This document shows positions 43,784-51,471 of a stretch of 64,000 bases of DNA, piece by piece. Below the pieces are notes generated by a model. The model saw nothing but the letters and a program-made list of their open reading frames with translations, searched no databases and was not told the DNA's origin. Source of the stretch: Kitasatospora herbaricolor (GTDB lineage Bacteria > Actinomycetota > Actinomycetes > Streptomycetales > Streptomycetaceae); contig NZ_JAUSVA010000002.1 in the NCBI RefSeq assembly GCF_030813695.1, positions 2,914,001 to 2,978,000 on the forward strand, given 5' to 3'. Position 1 is the stretch's first letter. Each line of letters starts with the position of its first letter. Both the position numbers and the translations under genes were made by a program.

Positions 43784-44458
43784 ATGGCCGCGCAGCTCAC
43801 GACCCCCGCGACCGACCCGGCCGGCCGGGTCGTCGGCCTGCGCGAACGGAAGAAGCAACGCACCAGGGACGCCCTGGTCGAGGCCGCCCACCGGCTCTTC
43901 CTGGACCAGGGGTTCGGGCACACCACGGTCGACGAGATCGCCGCCGCCGTGGACGTCTCGCAGCGCACCTTCTTCCGCTACTTCGCCAACAAGGACGAGG
44001 TCGCCCTTGCCGTGATGGCCGACGCCGAGGACTACTTCATCGAGTGCCTGCGCGGCCGCCCTGCCGGCGAGAGCCCGCTCCAGGCCCTGCGCGCCTCGAT
44101 CGTCCAGTGCTGGCGCGATCTGGCCAGCAGCCGGCACGACGGGCCGAACGGGGTCACCGCCGCGCTGGAACTGATGCAGATGATCGAGGACACCCCGACC
44201 CTGCTCGCCGCCCACCTGCGCCGGATCACCGAGCAGGAGCAGGTGGTGGCCGGCCTGCTCGCCGCCCGCGAGGGCCTGGACCCGGCCGTCGACCTGCGCC
44301 CCAAGGTGATGGCGGCGGTCTTCGGCGGGGTCCTGCGCTCGGCGCACCTCGCCTGGTCCGCCCAGCCCGAGGACAGCGGGCCGGAGGGCATGATCGCGCT
44401 GATCGAGCGCCACTTCGACCAGCTCGGACCGGCCCTGGCCGGCGACTGGCGGTCCTGA
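43784..44458 (+). CDS. TetR-family repressor of the DHA2 pump
   Basis: This 224-aa protein has an N-terminal helix-turn-helix: LRERKKQRTRDALVEAAHRLFLDQGFGHTTVDEIAAAVDVSQRTFFRYFANKDEVA. The ligand domain of about 150 aa follows. The recognition helix SQRTFFRYF is typical for regulators of drug efflux. The ATG at 43784 follows GGAAGG by about 10 nt and is preferred over a TTG 45 nt upstream. It is divergent from the MFS gene, with TGTCAG-type palindromes between. It probably also represses itself. Confidence 0.92.
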   Translation: MAAQLTTPATDPAGRVVGLRERKKQRTRDALVEAAHRLFLDQGFGHTTVDEIAAAVDVSQRTFFRYFANKDEVALAVMADAEDYFIECLRGRPAGESPLQALRASIVQCWRDLASSRHDGPNGVTAALELMQMIEDTPTLLAAHLRRITEQEQVVAGLLAAREGLDPAVDLRPKVMAAVFGGVLRSAHLAWSAQPEDSGPEGMIALIERHFDQLGPALAGDWRS

Positions 44459-44527
44459 CCGGCTGCCCGGCAGCCGACAGGACAGCCGACCGGACACCCG
44501 CCCGGGCGGCCGGCGGCCGGCCGGGTG

Positions 44528-44547
44528 TCATACCCCGGTAGCACCCG
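44528..44547. promoter_or_regulatory. Candidate response-regulator motif upstream of the third kinase
   Basis: TCATACCCCGGTAGCACCCG aligns without gaps to TGATACCCGGGTGCTACCCG at 46595-46614, with 15 of 20 bases identical. It lies 58 bp upstream of the kinase ATG. Confidence 0.5.
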
Positions 44548-44604
44548 CAGGACAGGCCCCCGGTGGGACGCCCGGCGATCGCCGCGCTCCTAGGCTTGGG
44601 CGGC

Positions 44605-45906
44605 ATGGACTCCCCGCCCACCGGACGTACCGGCCCCTCCACCCTGGCCGCGCTGGCGACCGCCCTGGCCCGGCCGTCCCGGGACCACACCCCGCTGTTC
44701 GCCCACGCCTCCCCGCGCTGGCTGCGCTACCTGCCGCACGTCCTCGCCCTCGGTGCGGTGACGGCGCTGCTGCCCAGCTCGATCAACGTGCTGGCAGACG
44801 ACTACGGCATGAACGCCGGCCTCGCCGCCGGGCTGGCGGTGGCCCAGAGCGTCCCCCTGCTGCTCGCCGTCAGCCGCCCGCTGCCGGCCTGGTGGATCAT
44901 CGGCTCGGCACATCTGCTGACCGCCCTGCTGCTGCTCGCCGCCGGGGAGCCGACCGGCTCCGTCTGGCCCTGGCCGGCCACCTCGATCGTCGGCTACTGC
45001 CTGCTGATGATCCCGCTCTCCCTGCGGGAGCCCCGCCGGACCCTCTTCGCGGTCTGGCTGGTCACCGCCGCCGCCACCCTGGCGACGGCCCTGCTCGCCC
45101 CCGACGGGCAGTTCGGCGGTGACAACAGCCTGCTGGGGATCACCCTGCCGGGCGCCGTGCTGGTGCTCGGCGGCGCGCTTCGCGAGCGCGCCGAGGCCCG
45201 CCGGCTGCTGGTCGAGCAGGAGCACATCAGCGAGGCCGAACGCGGGCGCCGCACCCTGCTCGAGGAGCGCGCCAGGATCGCCCGCGAGCTGCACGACGTG
45301 GTCGCCCACCACATGTCGGTGATCGCCGTGCAGGCCGCCAGCGCGCCCTACCGGCTCACCGGCGTACCGGCCGACGCCGCCGAGGAGTTCGCCGCCATCG
45401 CCGGCACCGCACGCGCCTCGCTGACCGAGATGCGCCGCCTGCTGGGCGTGCTGCGCAGCGAGGACTCCGGCACCGAGACGGCCCCGCAGCCCGGCGTCGG
45501 CGACCTCGCCCGGCTGGTCGAGACGGTGGGCCGGGCCGGGGTGAGCGCCGACCTGACCGTCAGCGCGGAGGCCGCCGGGCCGCTGCCGCCGGCGGTGGAC
45601 CTCTCGGCGTACCGGATCGTCCAGGAGGCGCTGGCCAACGTGGTGCGGCACGCGCCGGGCGCCGAGGCCTGGGTCTCTCTGGCGGTCGAGGACGGCCGGC
45701 TGCTGGTCGCGGTGGCCAACGCGGCCCCGCCGGCCGGGGCCGAGCCACTGGAGCACGCCGCGGAGGGCACCGGCCACGGCCTGGTCGGGATGCGTGAACG
45801 CGTCCGGCTGCTGGATGGCAGGCTGGACACCGGCCCGCTGCCCGACGGCGGCTTCAGGGTCGCCGCCGCACTGCCGATCGACAGCCTCCAGGAGAACGCC
45901 GAGTGA
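44605..45906 (+). CDS. Sensor histidine kinase (HisKA_3 type)
   Basis: This 433-aa protein has about six membrane helices in residues 40-190. It continues with LVEQEHISEAERGRRTLLEERARIARELHDVVAHHMSVIAVQAASAPYRL (phospho-acceptor His 230) and an HATPase domain (YRIVQEALANVVRHAPG; GHGLVGMRERVRLLDG). The stop overlaps the GTG of its response regulator. A TAGGCT -10-like box ends 8 nt before the ATG, suggesting a leaderless message. With the regulator it probably controls the DUF1023 hydrolase downstream. Confidence 0.93.
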   Translation: MDSPPTGRTGPSTLAALATALARPSRDHTPLFAHASPRWLRYLPHVLALGAVTALLPSSINVLADDYGMNAGLAAGLAVAQSVPLLLAVSRPLPAWWIIGSAHLLTALLLLAAGEPTGSVWPWPATSIVGYCLLMIPLSLREPRRTLFAVWLVTAAATLATALLAPDGQFGGDNSLLGITLPGAVLVLGGALRERAEARRLLVEQEHISEAERGRRTLLEERARIARELHDVVAHHMSVIAVQAASAPYRLTGVPADAAEEFAAIAGTARASLTEMRRLLGVLRSEDSGTETAPQPGVGDLARLVETVGRAGVSADLTVSAEAAGPLPPAVDLSAYRIVQEALANVVRHAPGAEAWVSLAVEDGRLLVAVANAAPPAGAEPLEHAAEGTGHGLVGMRERVRLLDGRLDTGPLPDGGFRVAAALPIDSLQENAE

Positions 45907-46574
45907 CCATCCGAGTGATCATCGCCGACGACCAGGCCATGGTGCGGGCCGGCTTCGCCGCCCTGCTGAACGCGCAGCAGGACATCGACGTGGTCGGCGA
46001 CGCGGCGGACGGCGCGCAGGCCCTGGAGGTCAGCGGCCGCACCCACCCCGACGTCGTCCTGATGGACGTCCGGATGCCCGTCATGGACGGCCTGGAGGCC
46101 ACCCGGCAGCTGCTCGGCCGCACCGACGGCGGGCACCGCCCCCGGGTGCTGATGCTGACCACCTTCGACGTGGACGACTACGTGTACGAGGCGCTGCGCG
46201 CCGGGGCCAGCGGCTTCCTGCTCAAGGACGCCCCGCCGGCCGACCTGATCGCCGCCGTCCGGGTGGTCGCGGCCGGCGAGGCCCTGCTCGCCCCCTCCGT
46301 CACCCGCCGGCTGATCGAGGACTTCGCCCGCACCCGGCCGGCCCCGCGCCGCGACCCGAAGCTGCGGCTCAACGGCCTGACACCGCGTGAGACCGAGGTG
46401 CTGGAACTGATCGCCCGGGGCCTGTCCAACCAGGAGATCGCGGCCGGGCTGGTACTCGCCGAGCAGACCGTGAAGACCCACATCGGCCGCATCCTCGCCA
46501 AGCTCGACCTGCGAGACCGCGCCCAGGCGGTGGTGCTGGCCTACGAGTCCGGACTGGTGACGCCGGGTCAGTGA
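45903..46574 (+). CDS. NarL/LuxR-type response regulator
   Basis: This 223-aa protein has a receiver domain (DD at 9-10, phospho-acceptor Asp 55 in VVLMDVRMP, Lys in GFLLKD). Its LuxR domain reads LNGLTPRETEVLELIARGLSNQEIAAGLVLAEQTVKTHIGRILAKLDLRDRAQ. The GTG start overlaps the kinase stop (GTGA). The shared motif ATACCC-GGT-ACCCG, seen upstream of the kinase and upstream of the next gene, is its likely binding site. Confidence 0.95.
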   Translation: MTIRVIIADDQAMVRAGFAALLNAQQDIDVVGDAADGAQALEVSGRTHPDVVLMDVRMPVMDGLEATRQLLGRTDGGHRPRVLMLTTFDVDDYVYEALRAGASGFLLKDAPPADLIAAVRVVAAGEALLAPSVTRRLIEDFARTRPAPRRDPKLRLNGLTPRETEVLELIARGLSNQEIAAGLVLAEQTVKTHIGRILAKLDLRDRAQAVVLAYESGLVTPGQ

Positions 46575-46594
46575 AGCCCCTCCTGACACCCGCC

Positions 46595-46614
46595 TGATAC
46601 CCGGGTGCTACCCG
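46595..46614. promoter_or_regulatory. Candidate response-regulator motif upstream of the DUF1023 hydrolase
   Basis: TGATACCCGGGTGCTACCCG, the second copy of the 20-bp motif found at 44528-44547. A partial third element TGACACCCG lies just before it (46583-46591). It stands 90 bp upstream of the hydrolase ATG. Confidence 0.5.
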
Positions 46615-46704
46615 GTGGTTGGCCCCGCGGTGTGACGCCCGCGGGGCCTTCGCCTTCCTACCTTCTCCCTCGTCGCACCGGACGCACGAGGGAGAAACAG
46701 AACG

Positions 46705-47835
46705 ATGCTGCTGCGCTTCAGGCGGACGCTGGCCGCCGCCGCGATCACCGCCGTCACCCTGCTCGGCGCGGGCGGCTGGGCCGCCGCCGACTCGCAGACG
46801 CCGGTCACCGGGCCGCCGCCGGGCAGCGCCGCCTGGGTCGCCGACACCACACTCGGCGTCCGGCTGCCCGACCCGGCCGGCGCGACGCCCGCCGAGGTCG
46901 CGGACTTCTTCGCCGGCCTGCCGCCGGCGCAGCGGGACGCCCTCGCCGTCCGCCACCCCCAGGTGGTGGGCAACCTGGACGGCGCACCCGTCCCGCTGCG
47001 CTACCGGGCCAACGCGCTGGCCCTCGGCGAGGAGCTCGGCAAGGAGCGGGCCAGGGCCGGCGACCCTGCGCTGACCGGCCAGGACCACGAGGCGGCCCGG
47101 GCCCGCGCCGAGCGCTGCCGGAGCCTGCTGACCGACGGGCGGCAGATCCTCGCCTTCGACCCGCGCGGCCGGGGCACGGTCGCCGAGGCCTACGGGGACC
47201 TGACAGCCGCCCGGCACACCGCGGTCGTGGTGCCCGGCTCCGACATCGACCTGATGAGCTTCGACCGCGCCGGGGACCCGTACGGCACGCCCGCCGGCAT
47301 GGCCCGCGCCCTGTACGACGCCACCGGCCGGGCCGCCGCCGTGGTCGCCTGGGCGGGCTACACCACCCCCGTCGGGGTCGGCCTGGACGCCGCCGCCGAG
47401 GACCTCGCCGAGGCCGGCGCCCGGCGGCTCGGGCGGTTCCTCACCGGCCTGGCCCGGACCACCTCGCCGGACGCCCCCGCCACCGTCCTCTGCCACAGCT
47501 ACGGCTCGGTGGTCTGCGGGCTGACCGCCCCCGGCCCGGCGCAGGCCTCCGGCGTGGTGGTGCTGGGCTCCCCGGGCATGGGCGTGCCGGACGCCGCCGC
47601 CCTCGACCGCCGGGTGCCGCTGTGGGCCACCGACCGCAACGGCTCGGACTGGATCGGCGACGTCCCCAACGTCTCGCTGCTGGGCCTCGGGCACGGCGCC
47701 GACCCGACCGGCGCCGGCTTCGGCGCCCGGCACCTGCCCTCGACCGGATCGCACGGCCACACCGGCTACTTCGCGCCCGGCACCGCCTCACTGGCCCGCT
47801 TCGCCGACCTCACCCTCGGCCGCCCGGCCGGCTGA
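46705..47835 (+). CDS. Secreted DUF1023 alpha/beta hydrolase (copy 1)
   Basis: This 376-aa protein has a signal peptide (MLLRFRRTLAAAAITAVTLLGAGGWAAA) and a DUF1023 domain. The nucleophile Ser lies in VLCHSYGSVVCG (a G/C-H-S-Y-G-S elbow). The other conserved pieces are ILAFDPRGRGTVAEAYGD, VVVPGSDIDLMSFDR, GSPGMGVPD and GLGHGADPTGAGFGARHLP, which carries a likely catalytic His. The substrate is unknown; a cell-wall or lipid ester is plausible. GGGAGAAACAG precedes the ATG. A close paralogue lies at 54202-55416. The upstream motif suggests control by the adjacent two-component pair. Confidence 0.9.
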   Translation: MLLRFRRTLAAAAITAVTLLGAGGWAAADSQTPVTGPPPGSAAWVADTTLGVRLPDPAGATPAEVADFFAGLPPAQRDALAVRHPQVVGNLDGAPVPLRYRANALALGEELGKERARAGDPALTGQDHEAARARAERCRSLLTDGRQILAFDPRGRGTVAEAYGDLTAARHTAVVVPGSDIDLMSFDRAGDPYGTPAGMARALYDATGRAAAVVAWAGYTTPVGVGLDAAAEDLAEAGARRLGRFLTGLARTTSPDAPATVLCHSYGSVVCGLTAPGPAQASGVVVLGSPGMGVPDAAALDRRVPLWATDRNGSDWIGDVPNVSLLGLGHGADPTGAGFGARHLPSTGSHGHTGYFAPGTASLARFADLTLGRPAG

Positions 47836-47973
47836 ACCGGCGCCGGACCGCCCGGACCGAACCGCCCCTGGCCGAACCGCCCTGCCCCGGACCCACCGGG
47901 CCCACCGGGCCCACCGCACCGAGCCACCCCGAGCCGTACCGAGCACCCCGAGCCGCCCCGAAGGAGCCGCACC

Positions 47974-49200
47974 ATGGCCGCACCCCTGACCGCCCTGCGC
48001 CGAGCCGCCGCCAAGGTCGACGCGCAGACCCCCGCCACCCGCGACCGCGCCCTCGACGGGCTCCGCGCGCTCGCCCTGCTCGCCGTACCGGTCGGGCACT
48101 GGATGCTAGGCGGCCTCACCCTCTCCCCCGACGGCGCGCTGCACAACGCCAGCCCGCTCAGCTCGCTGGGCTTCTTCGCACCGGTCAGCTGGCTGCTGCA
48201 GATGCTCGGCGTGTTCTTCCTGGTCGGCGGCCACTCCTCGGTCCGCTCGCTGGAGCGCGCCCGGGAGCGCGGCGCGAGCACCCCGGCCTGGCTGCGCGGC
48301 CGGGCGGTGCGGCTGCTGCGGCCGGTGCTCGGCGTCGCCGCCGTCTGGGCGCTGCTGATCCCCGTGCTGCACCGGCTCGGCGTGCCCGACGGCACCGTCC
48401 GGACCGGCTCGGTGCTGGTCGTCCAGCCGCTCTGGTACATCGCGGTGTACCTCGGGCTGACGGCGCTCACCCCGTGGTGCGTGGCGCTGGGCCGGCGGTT
48501 CGGCGGCCGATCGGCGGCCGCGATGCTGGCCGTGGTCGCCCTGGTGGACGCCCTGCGGTACGGGCCGTGGGCCGACGCGGTGCCCTCCTGGCTCGCCCTG
48601 GTCAACATCCTCCCGGGCTGGATGTTCGCCTACCAGCTGGGCGTGCTCTGGGCGCAGGGCCGGCTGGGCCGCCGGGCCGCGCGGCTCCTGCTGCTGGGCG
48701 GCGGCGCGCTGTTCGCCGCCCTGCTGCTGTTCTTCCACTACCCGGCCAGCATGGTGGGCGTGCCGGGTGCGGCGCGCACCAACTCGCACCCGCCGTCGCT
48801 GCTGGTGCTCGCGCTGGCGGCGGTGCAGTGCGGGGCGGCCGTCCTGCTGCGGGAGCGGATCGGGCGGCTGCTGCGCCGGCCGCTGCTCTGGCTGCCGGTG
48901 GTGCTGGTCAACCTGTCGGCGATGACGGTCTTCTGCTGGCACCAGAGCGCGATGCTGGCGGTGGCGGTGCCGGGCGCGGCGGCCTTCGGCGCGGTGCCGG
49001 GGCTGACCACCGCCCCGGACTCGCCGGCCTGGGTGGCGGGCCGGCTGGTGCTGCTGCCGCTGTTCGCCGCGGGGCTGGTCGGGATCGGCCGGTTCGCCCG
49101 CCGCTTCGACGGTCCGTGGACCTCGTTCTCCCGCACCTGGAAGGCGGTGGCGGGGGCCGGGGCGGCCGTCTTCGCGGGCTACGCGCTCGGCGTGGTGTGA
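47974..49200 (+). CDS. Acyltransferase-3 family membrane protein
   Basis: This 408-aa protein has about ten membrane helices and an N-terminal acyltransferase-3 motif: RDRALDGLRALALLAVPVGHWMLGG, where the Arg and His are typical catalytic residues. Other signatures are FFLVGGHSSVRSLERARERG, LWYIAVYLGLTALTPW and CWHQSAMLAV. Such proteins O-acylate sugars or lipids in the envelope. GGAGC precedes the ATG. It follows the DUF1023 hydrolase by 138 bp, and this spacer holds CCGAACC/CCCACCGGG microrepeats. The two may form a modification/removal pair, which is speculative. Confidence 0.9.
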   Translation: MAAPLTALRRAAAKVDAQTPATRDRALDGLRALALLAVPVGHWMLGGLTLSPDGALHNASPLSSLGFFAPVSWLLQMLGVFFLVGGHSSVRSLERARERGASTPAWLRGRAVRLLRPVLGVAAVWALLIPVLHRLGVPDGTVRTGSVLVVQPLWYIAVYLGLTALTPWCVALGRRFGGRSAAAMLAVVALVDALRYGPWADAVPSWLALVNILPGWMFAYQLGVLWAQGRLGRRAARLLLLGGGALFAALLLFFHYPASMVGVPGAARTNSHPPSLLVLALAAVQCGAAVLLRERIGRLLRRPLLWLPVVLVNLSAMTVFCWHQSAMLAVAVPGAAAFGAVPGLTTAPDSPAWVAGRLVLLPLFAAGLVGIGRFARRFDGPWTSFSRTWKAVAGAGAAVFAGYALGVV

Positions 49201-49423
49201 CGGTACGGCGGCCGGCCGGCCGTCACTCTGCGGAATCGGTCAGGTGAGCCCGAACGGCTCATCCTGGCGCACCCGCCGGTCGAGTCGCATGCGAACCACC
49301 ACGGGGCGTGATGATGTGGCCGCGTCGGCCCCGGCCCCGCGCGGCCCCGCCCACGGACTCCCGCGCGTACTCCCCCGCCGGCCCCGCACCCCTGCCCCCA
49401 CGCCCCTGCCCCCGAGGAGCCCC

Positions 49424-51316
49424 ATGTCCCGCAGGAAACTCTCCGCCGCCCTCTCGGCGTGCGCCGTCGTCTCCGCCCTGACCGGCGCGAGCCTGTTGAC
49501 CACCGCCGCCCCGGCCCTGGCCCGCGCCGCCCAGGTGCACGGCCACGACGGCCACTCGGCGGGCGAGGAGGCCGCCCCGCACATCACCTCGCCCCGGGTG
49601 ATGGCCGAGATGCGCCCCGACGAGGTCGCGTCGCTGGGCCAGGAGCACGCCGAGGCGCACGCCGGCGCCAGGGCGGCGATCCGCGGCGTCGGTGACTACC
49701 CGCAGACGACCAGGACCAACCGGCTGAACGCGCTGACGGACTCCCAGGCGACGATCAACGCGGGCTTCGACCCGACCACCTCCGGCGCCTTCAAGCAGTA
49801 CTTCTCCTCGCCGGAGTTCGCCGCCCACATCGCCATGCTGCCGACCGGCAAGGTGCTGCTCTTCTCCTTCGAGCGGATCGAGACCAACCCGGAGAAGGAG
49901 CCGGCGCCGACCCAGACCACCGGTAAGGAGAACGCCGGCCGCGCCTTCCTCTGGGACCCGGCCAAGGGCACCGGCCCCGGCGCGTTCACCAAGGTCACCC
50001 CGCCCGTGATCGACATGCCGGACGGGCTCGGCGAGCCCCGCCCGGCGCCGTTCTTCTGCGCCGGGCACTCGTTCCTGCCGAACGGCATGCTCGGGGTCTT
50101 CGGCGGCAACCTCGGCGGCAACGGCGGCAGCGGCGCCAAGCTGTCGCTGATCTTCGACCCGTGGACGGAGACCTGGACCCGCAACCCGGACATGTCGGTC
50201 GGCCGCTGGTACCCGTCGGTGGTCACCGGCCCCGACGGCCGGCAGCTGATCATGTCCGGCCAGTCCGAGCTGGGCTGGGGCACCCCGACCCCGGTGGTCG
50301 AGCGGTTCCCGGCGAAGGACTTCCCGGTGCCGCAGACCAAGTCGGACCTGCCGCGCAACACCCCGGTGGACACGTTCAGGGCGAGCGCCCCGTTCACCCT
50401 GGACTACCCGCACCTGTTCTCGATGCGCGACGGCAACGTCTACGGCTTCGGCCGGCACCCCGGCGAGCAGTGGCTGTTCGACCCGAACAACGAGACCCGC
50501 TCCGACCTGCCGGCCAGGCCGGACGGCAAGAAGCGCAACTACGGCTCGGCCGTGCCGCTGCCCGGCGGCCCCGAGGGCCCGGACGCCACCCTGCTGCTCG
50601 GCGGCGACCGGGACAACCCGAACACCCTCAAATTCTCCAACGGCGCCTGGACGGCGGAGAAGTCCCGGGCCTTCGGCCGCACCCAGGACGACACCCTGCT
50701 GCTGCCGGACGGCACCCTGATGACGGTCAACGGCGCCTACGACATCCGCGACTACGGCAACGGCCCGTACAACCCCAACGCGGACCTGAAGTACCGCCAG
50801 ACCGAGCTGCGCGACGCGCAGGGCAACTGGCGGCTGGGGCCCGTCCAGCGCCTGCCGCGCGGCTACCACTCCAACGCGGTGGTGCTCCCGGACGGCCGGG
50901 TGATGGTGACCGGGGACGAGCTGCAGCAGCTCGCCAACGACCCGGACATCACGGACGACATGAACGGCAGCATCGAGATCTACGAGCCCGCCTACCTGGC
51001 CAAGGGCAACCGTCCGGTGCTCGACAAGGCGCCGCAGAGCATGATCGGCTACGGCGGCAGGTTCCTGGCGACCACCTCGACGCCGACGCTGGCCGCCCGC
51101 GCCGTGCTGCTCTCGCCGACCACCGCGACCCACTCGGTGAACACCAGCCAGCGCCACGTCGAGCTGCGGATCACCAGCCGGGCCGGCACCAAGCTGGAGC
51201 TCCAGGCGCCGCCGTCGGCGGCCGCGGCGCCGCCCGGGTACTACATGCTCTTCCTCCTCGACGACAAGGGCGTCCCGAGCACCGCGCAGTGGGTCCAGCT
51301 GGGCACTCCGTCCTGA
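49424..51316 (+). CDS. Exported galactose-oxidase-type copper radical oxidase (kelch, DUF1929)
   Basis: This 630-aa protein has a signal peptide (residues 1-34: SRRKLSAAL could support Tat export), a kelch propeller and a C-terminal DUF1929 domain. The residues of the copper radical site can be followed: FFCAGH (Cys of the Tyr-Cys cofactor), VGRWYPS (the cofactor Tyr), RGYHSNAVVLPDGRV (axial Tyr-His) and ATHSVNTSQRHVEL (second His ligand). It should oxidise a primary alcohol to an aldehyde with release of H2O2. GAGGAG precedes the ATG at 49424. A terminator follows, then a DyP peroxidase gene. Confidence 0.92.
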   Translation: MSRRKLSAALSACAVVSALTGASLLTTAAPALARAAQVHGHDGHSAGEEAAPHITSPRVMAEMRPDEVASLGQEHAEAHAGARAAIRGVGDYPQTTRTNRLNALTDSQATINAGFDPTTSGAFKQYFSSPEFAAHIAMLPTGKVLLFSFERIETNPEKEPAPTQTTGKENAGRAFLWDPAKGTGPGAFTKVTPPVIDMPDGLGEPRPAPFFCAGHSFLPNGMLGVFGGNLGGNGGSGAKLSLIFDPWTETWTRNPDMSVGRWYPSVVTGPDGRQLIMSGQSELGWGTPTPVVERFPAKDFPVPQTKSDLPRNTPVDTFRASAPFTLDYPHLFSMRDGNVYGFGRHPGEQWLFDPNNETRSDLPARPDGKKRNYGSAVPLPGGPEGPDATLLLGGDRDNPNTLKFSNGAWTAEKSRAFGRTQDDTLLLPDGTLMTVNGAYDIRDYGNGPYNPNADLKYRQTELRDAQGNWRLGPVQRLPRGYHSNAVVLPDGRVMVTGDELQQLANDPDITDDMNGSIEIYEPAYLAKGNRPVLDKAPQSMIGYGGRFLATTSTPTLAARAVLLSPTTATHSVNTSQRHVELRITSRAGTKLELQAPPSAAAAPPGYYMLFLLDDKGVPSTAQWVQLGTPS

Positions 51317-51349
51317 CGGCCGGTCATCGGACGGCCCCACCCGGCCCCG

Positions 51350-51407
51350 CACCCCGGACGGGGGCGCGCGCGACGGATCCCGCGCGGCCCCGTCCGGGTG
51401 ACTTTTT
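51350..51407 (+). terminator. Rho-independent terminator with T-tract after the oxidase gene
   Basis: CACCCCGGACGGGG (from 51350) pairs with CCCCGTCCGGGTG (to 51400) with one bulge and G+C-rich inner pairing. It is followed by ACTTTTTGG, a rare T-run in this G+C-rich genome. It separates the transcription units of oxidase and peroxidase. Confidence 0.8.
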
Positions 51408-51471
51408 GGTTCGTCCACGATGAACCCGACTACCGTACGTGTTCCTGTGAGACCGCCCCAGGAGGGCACGC

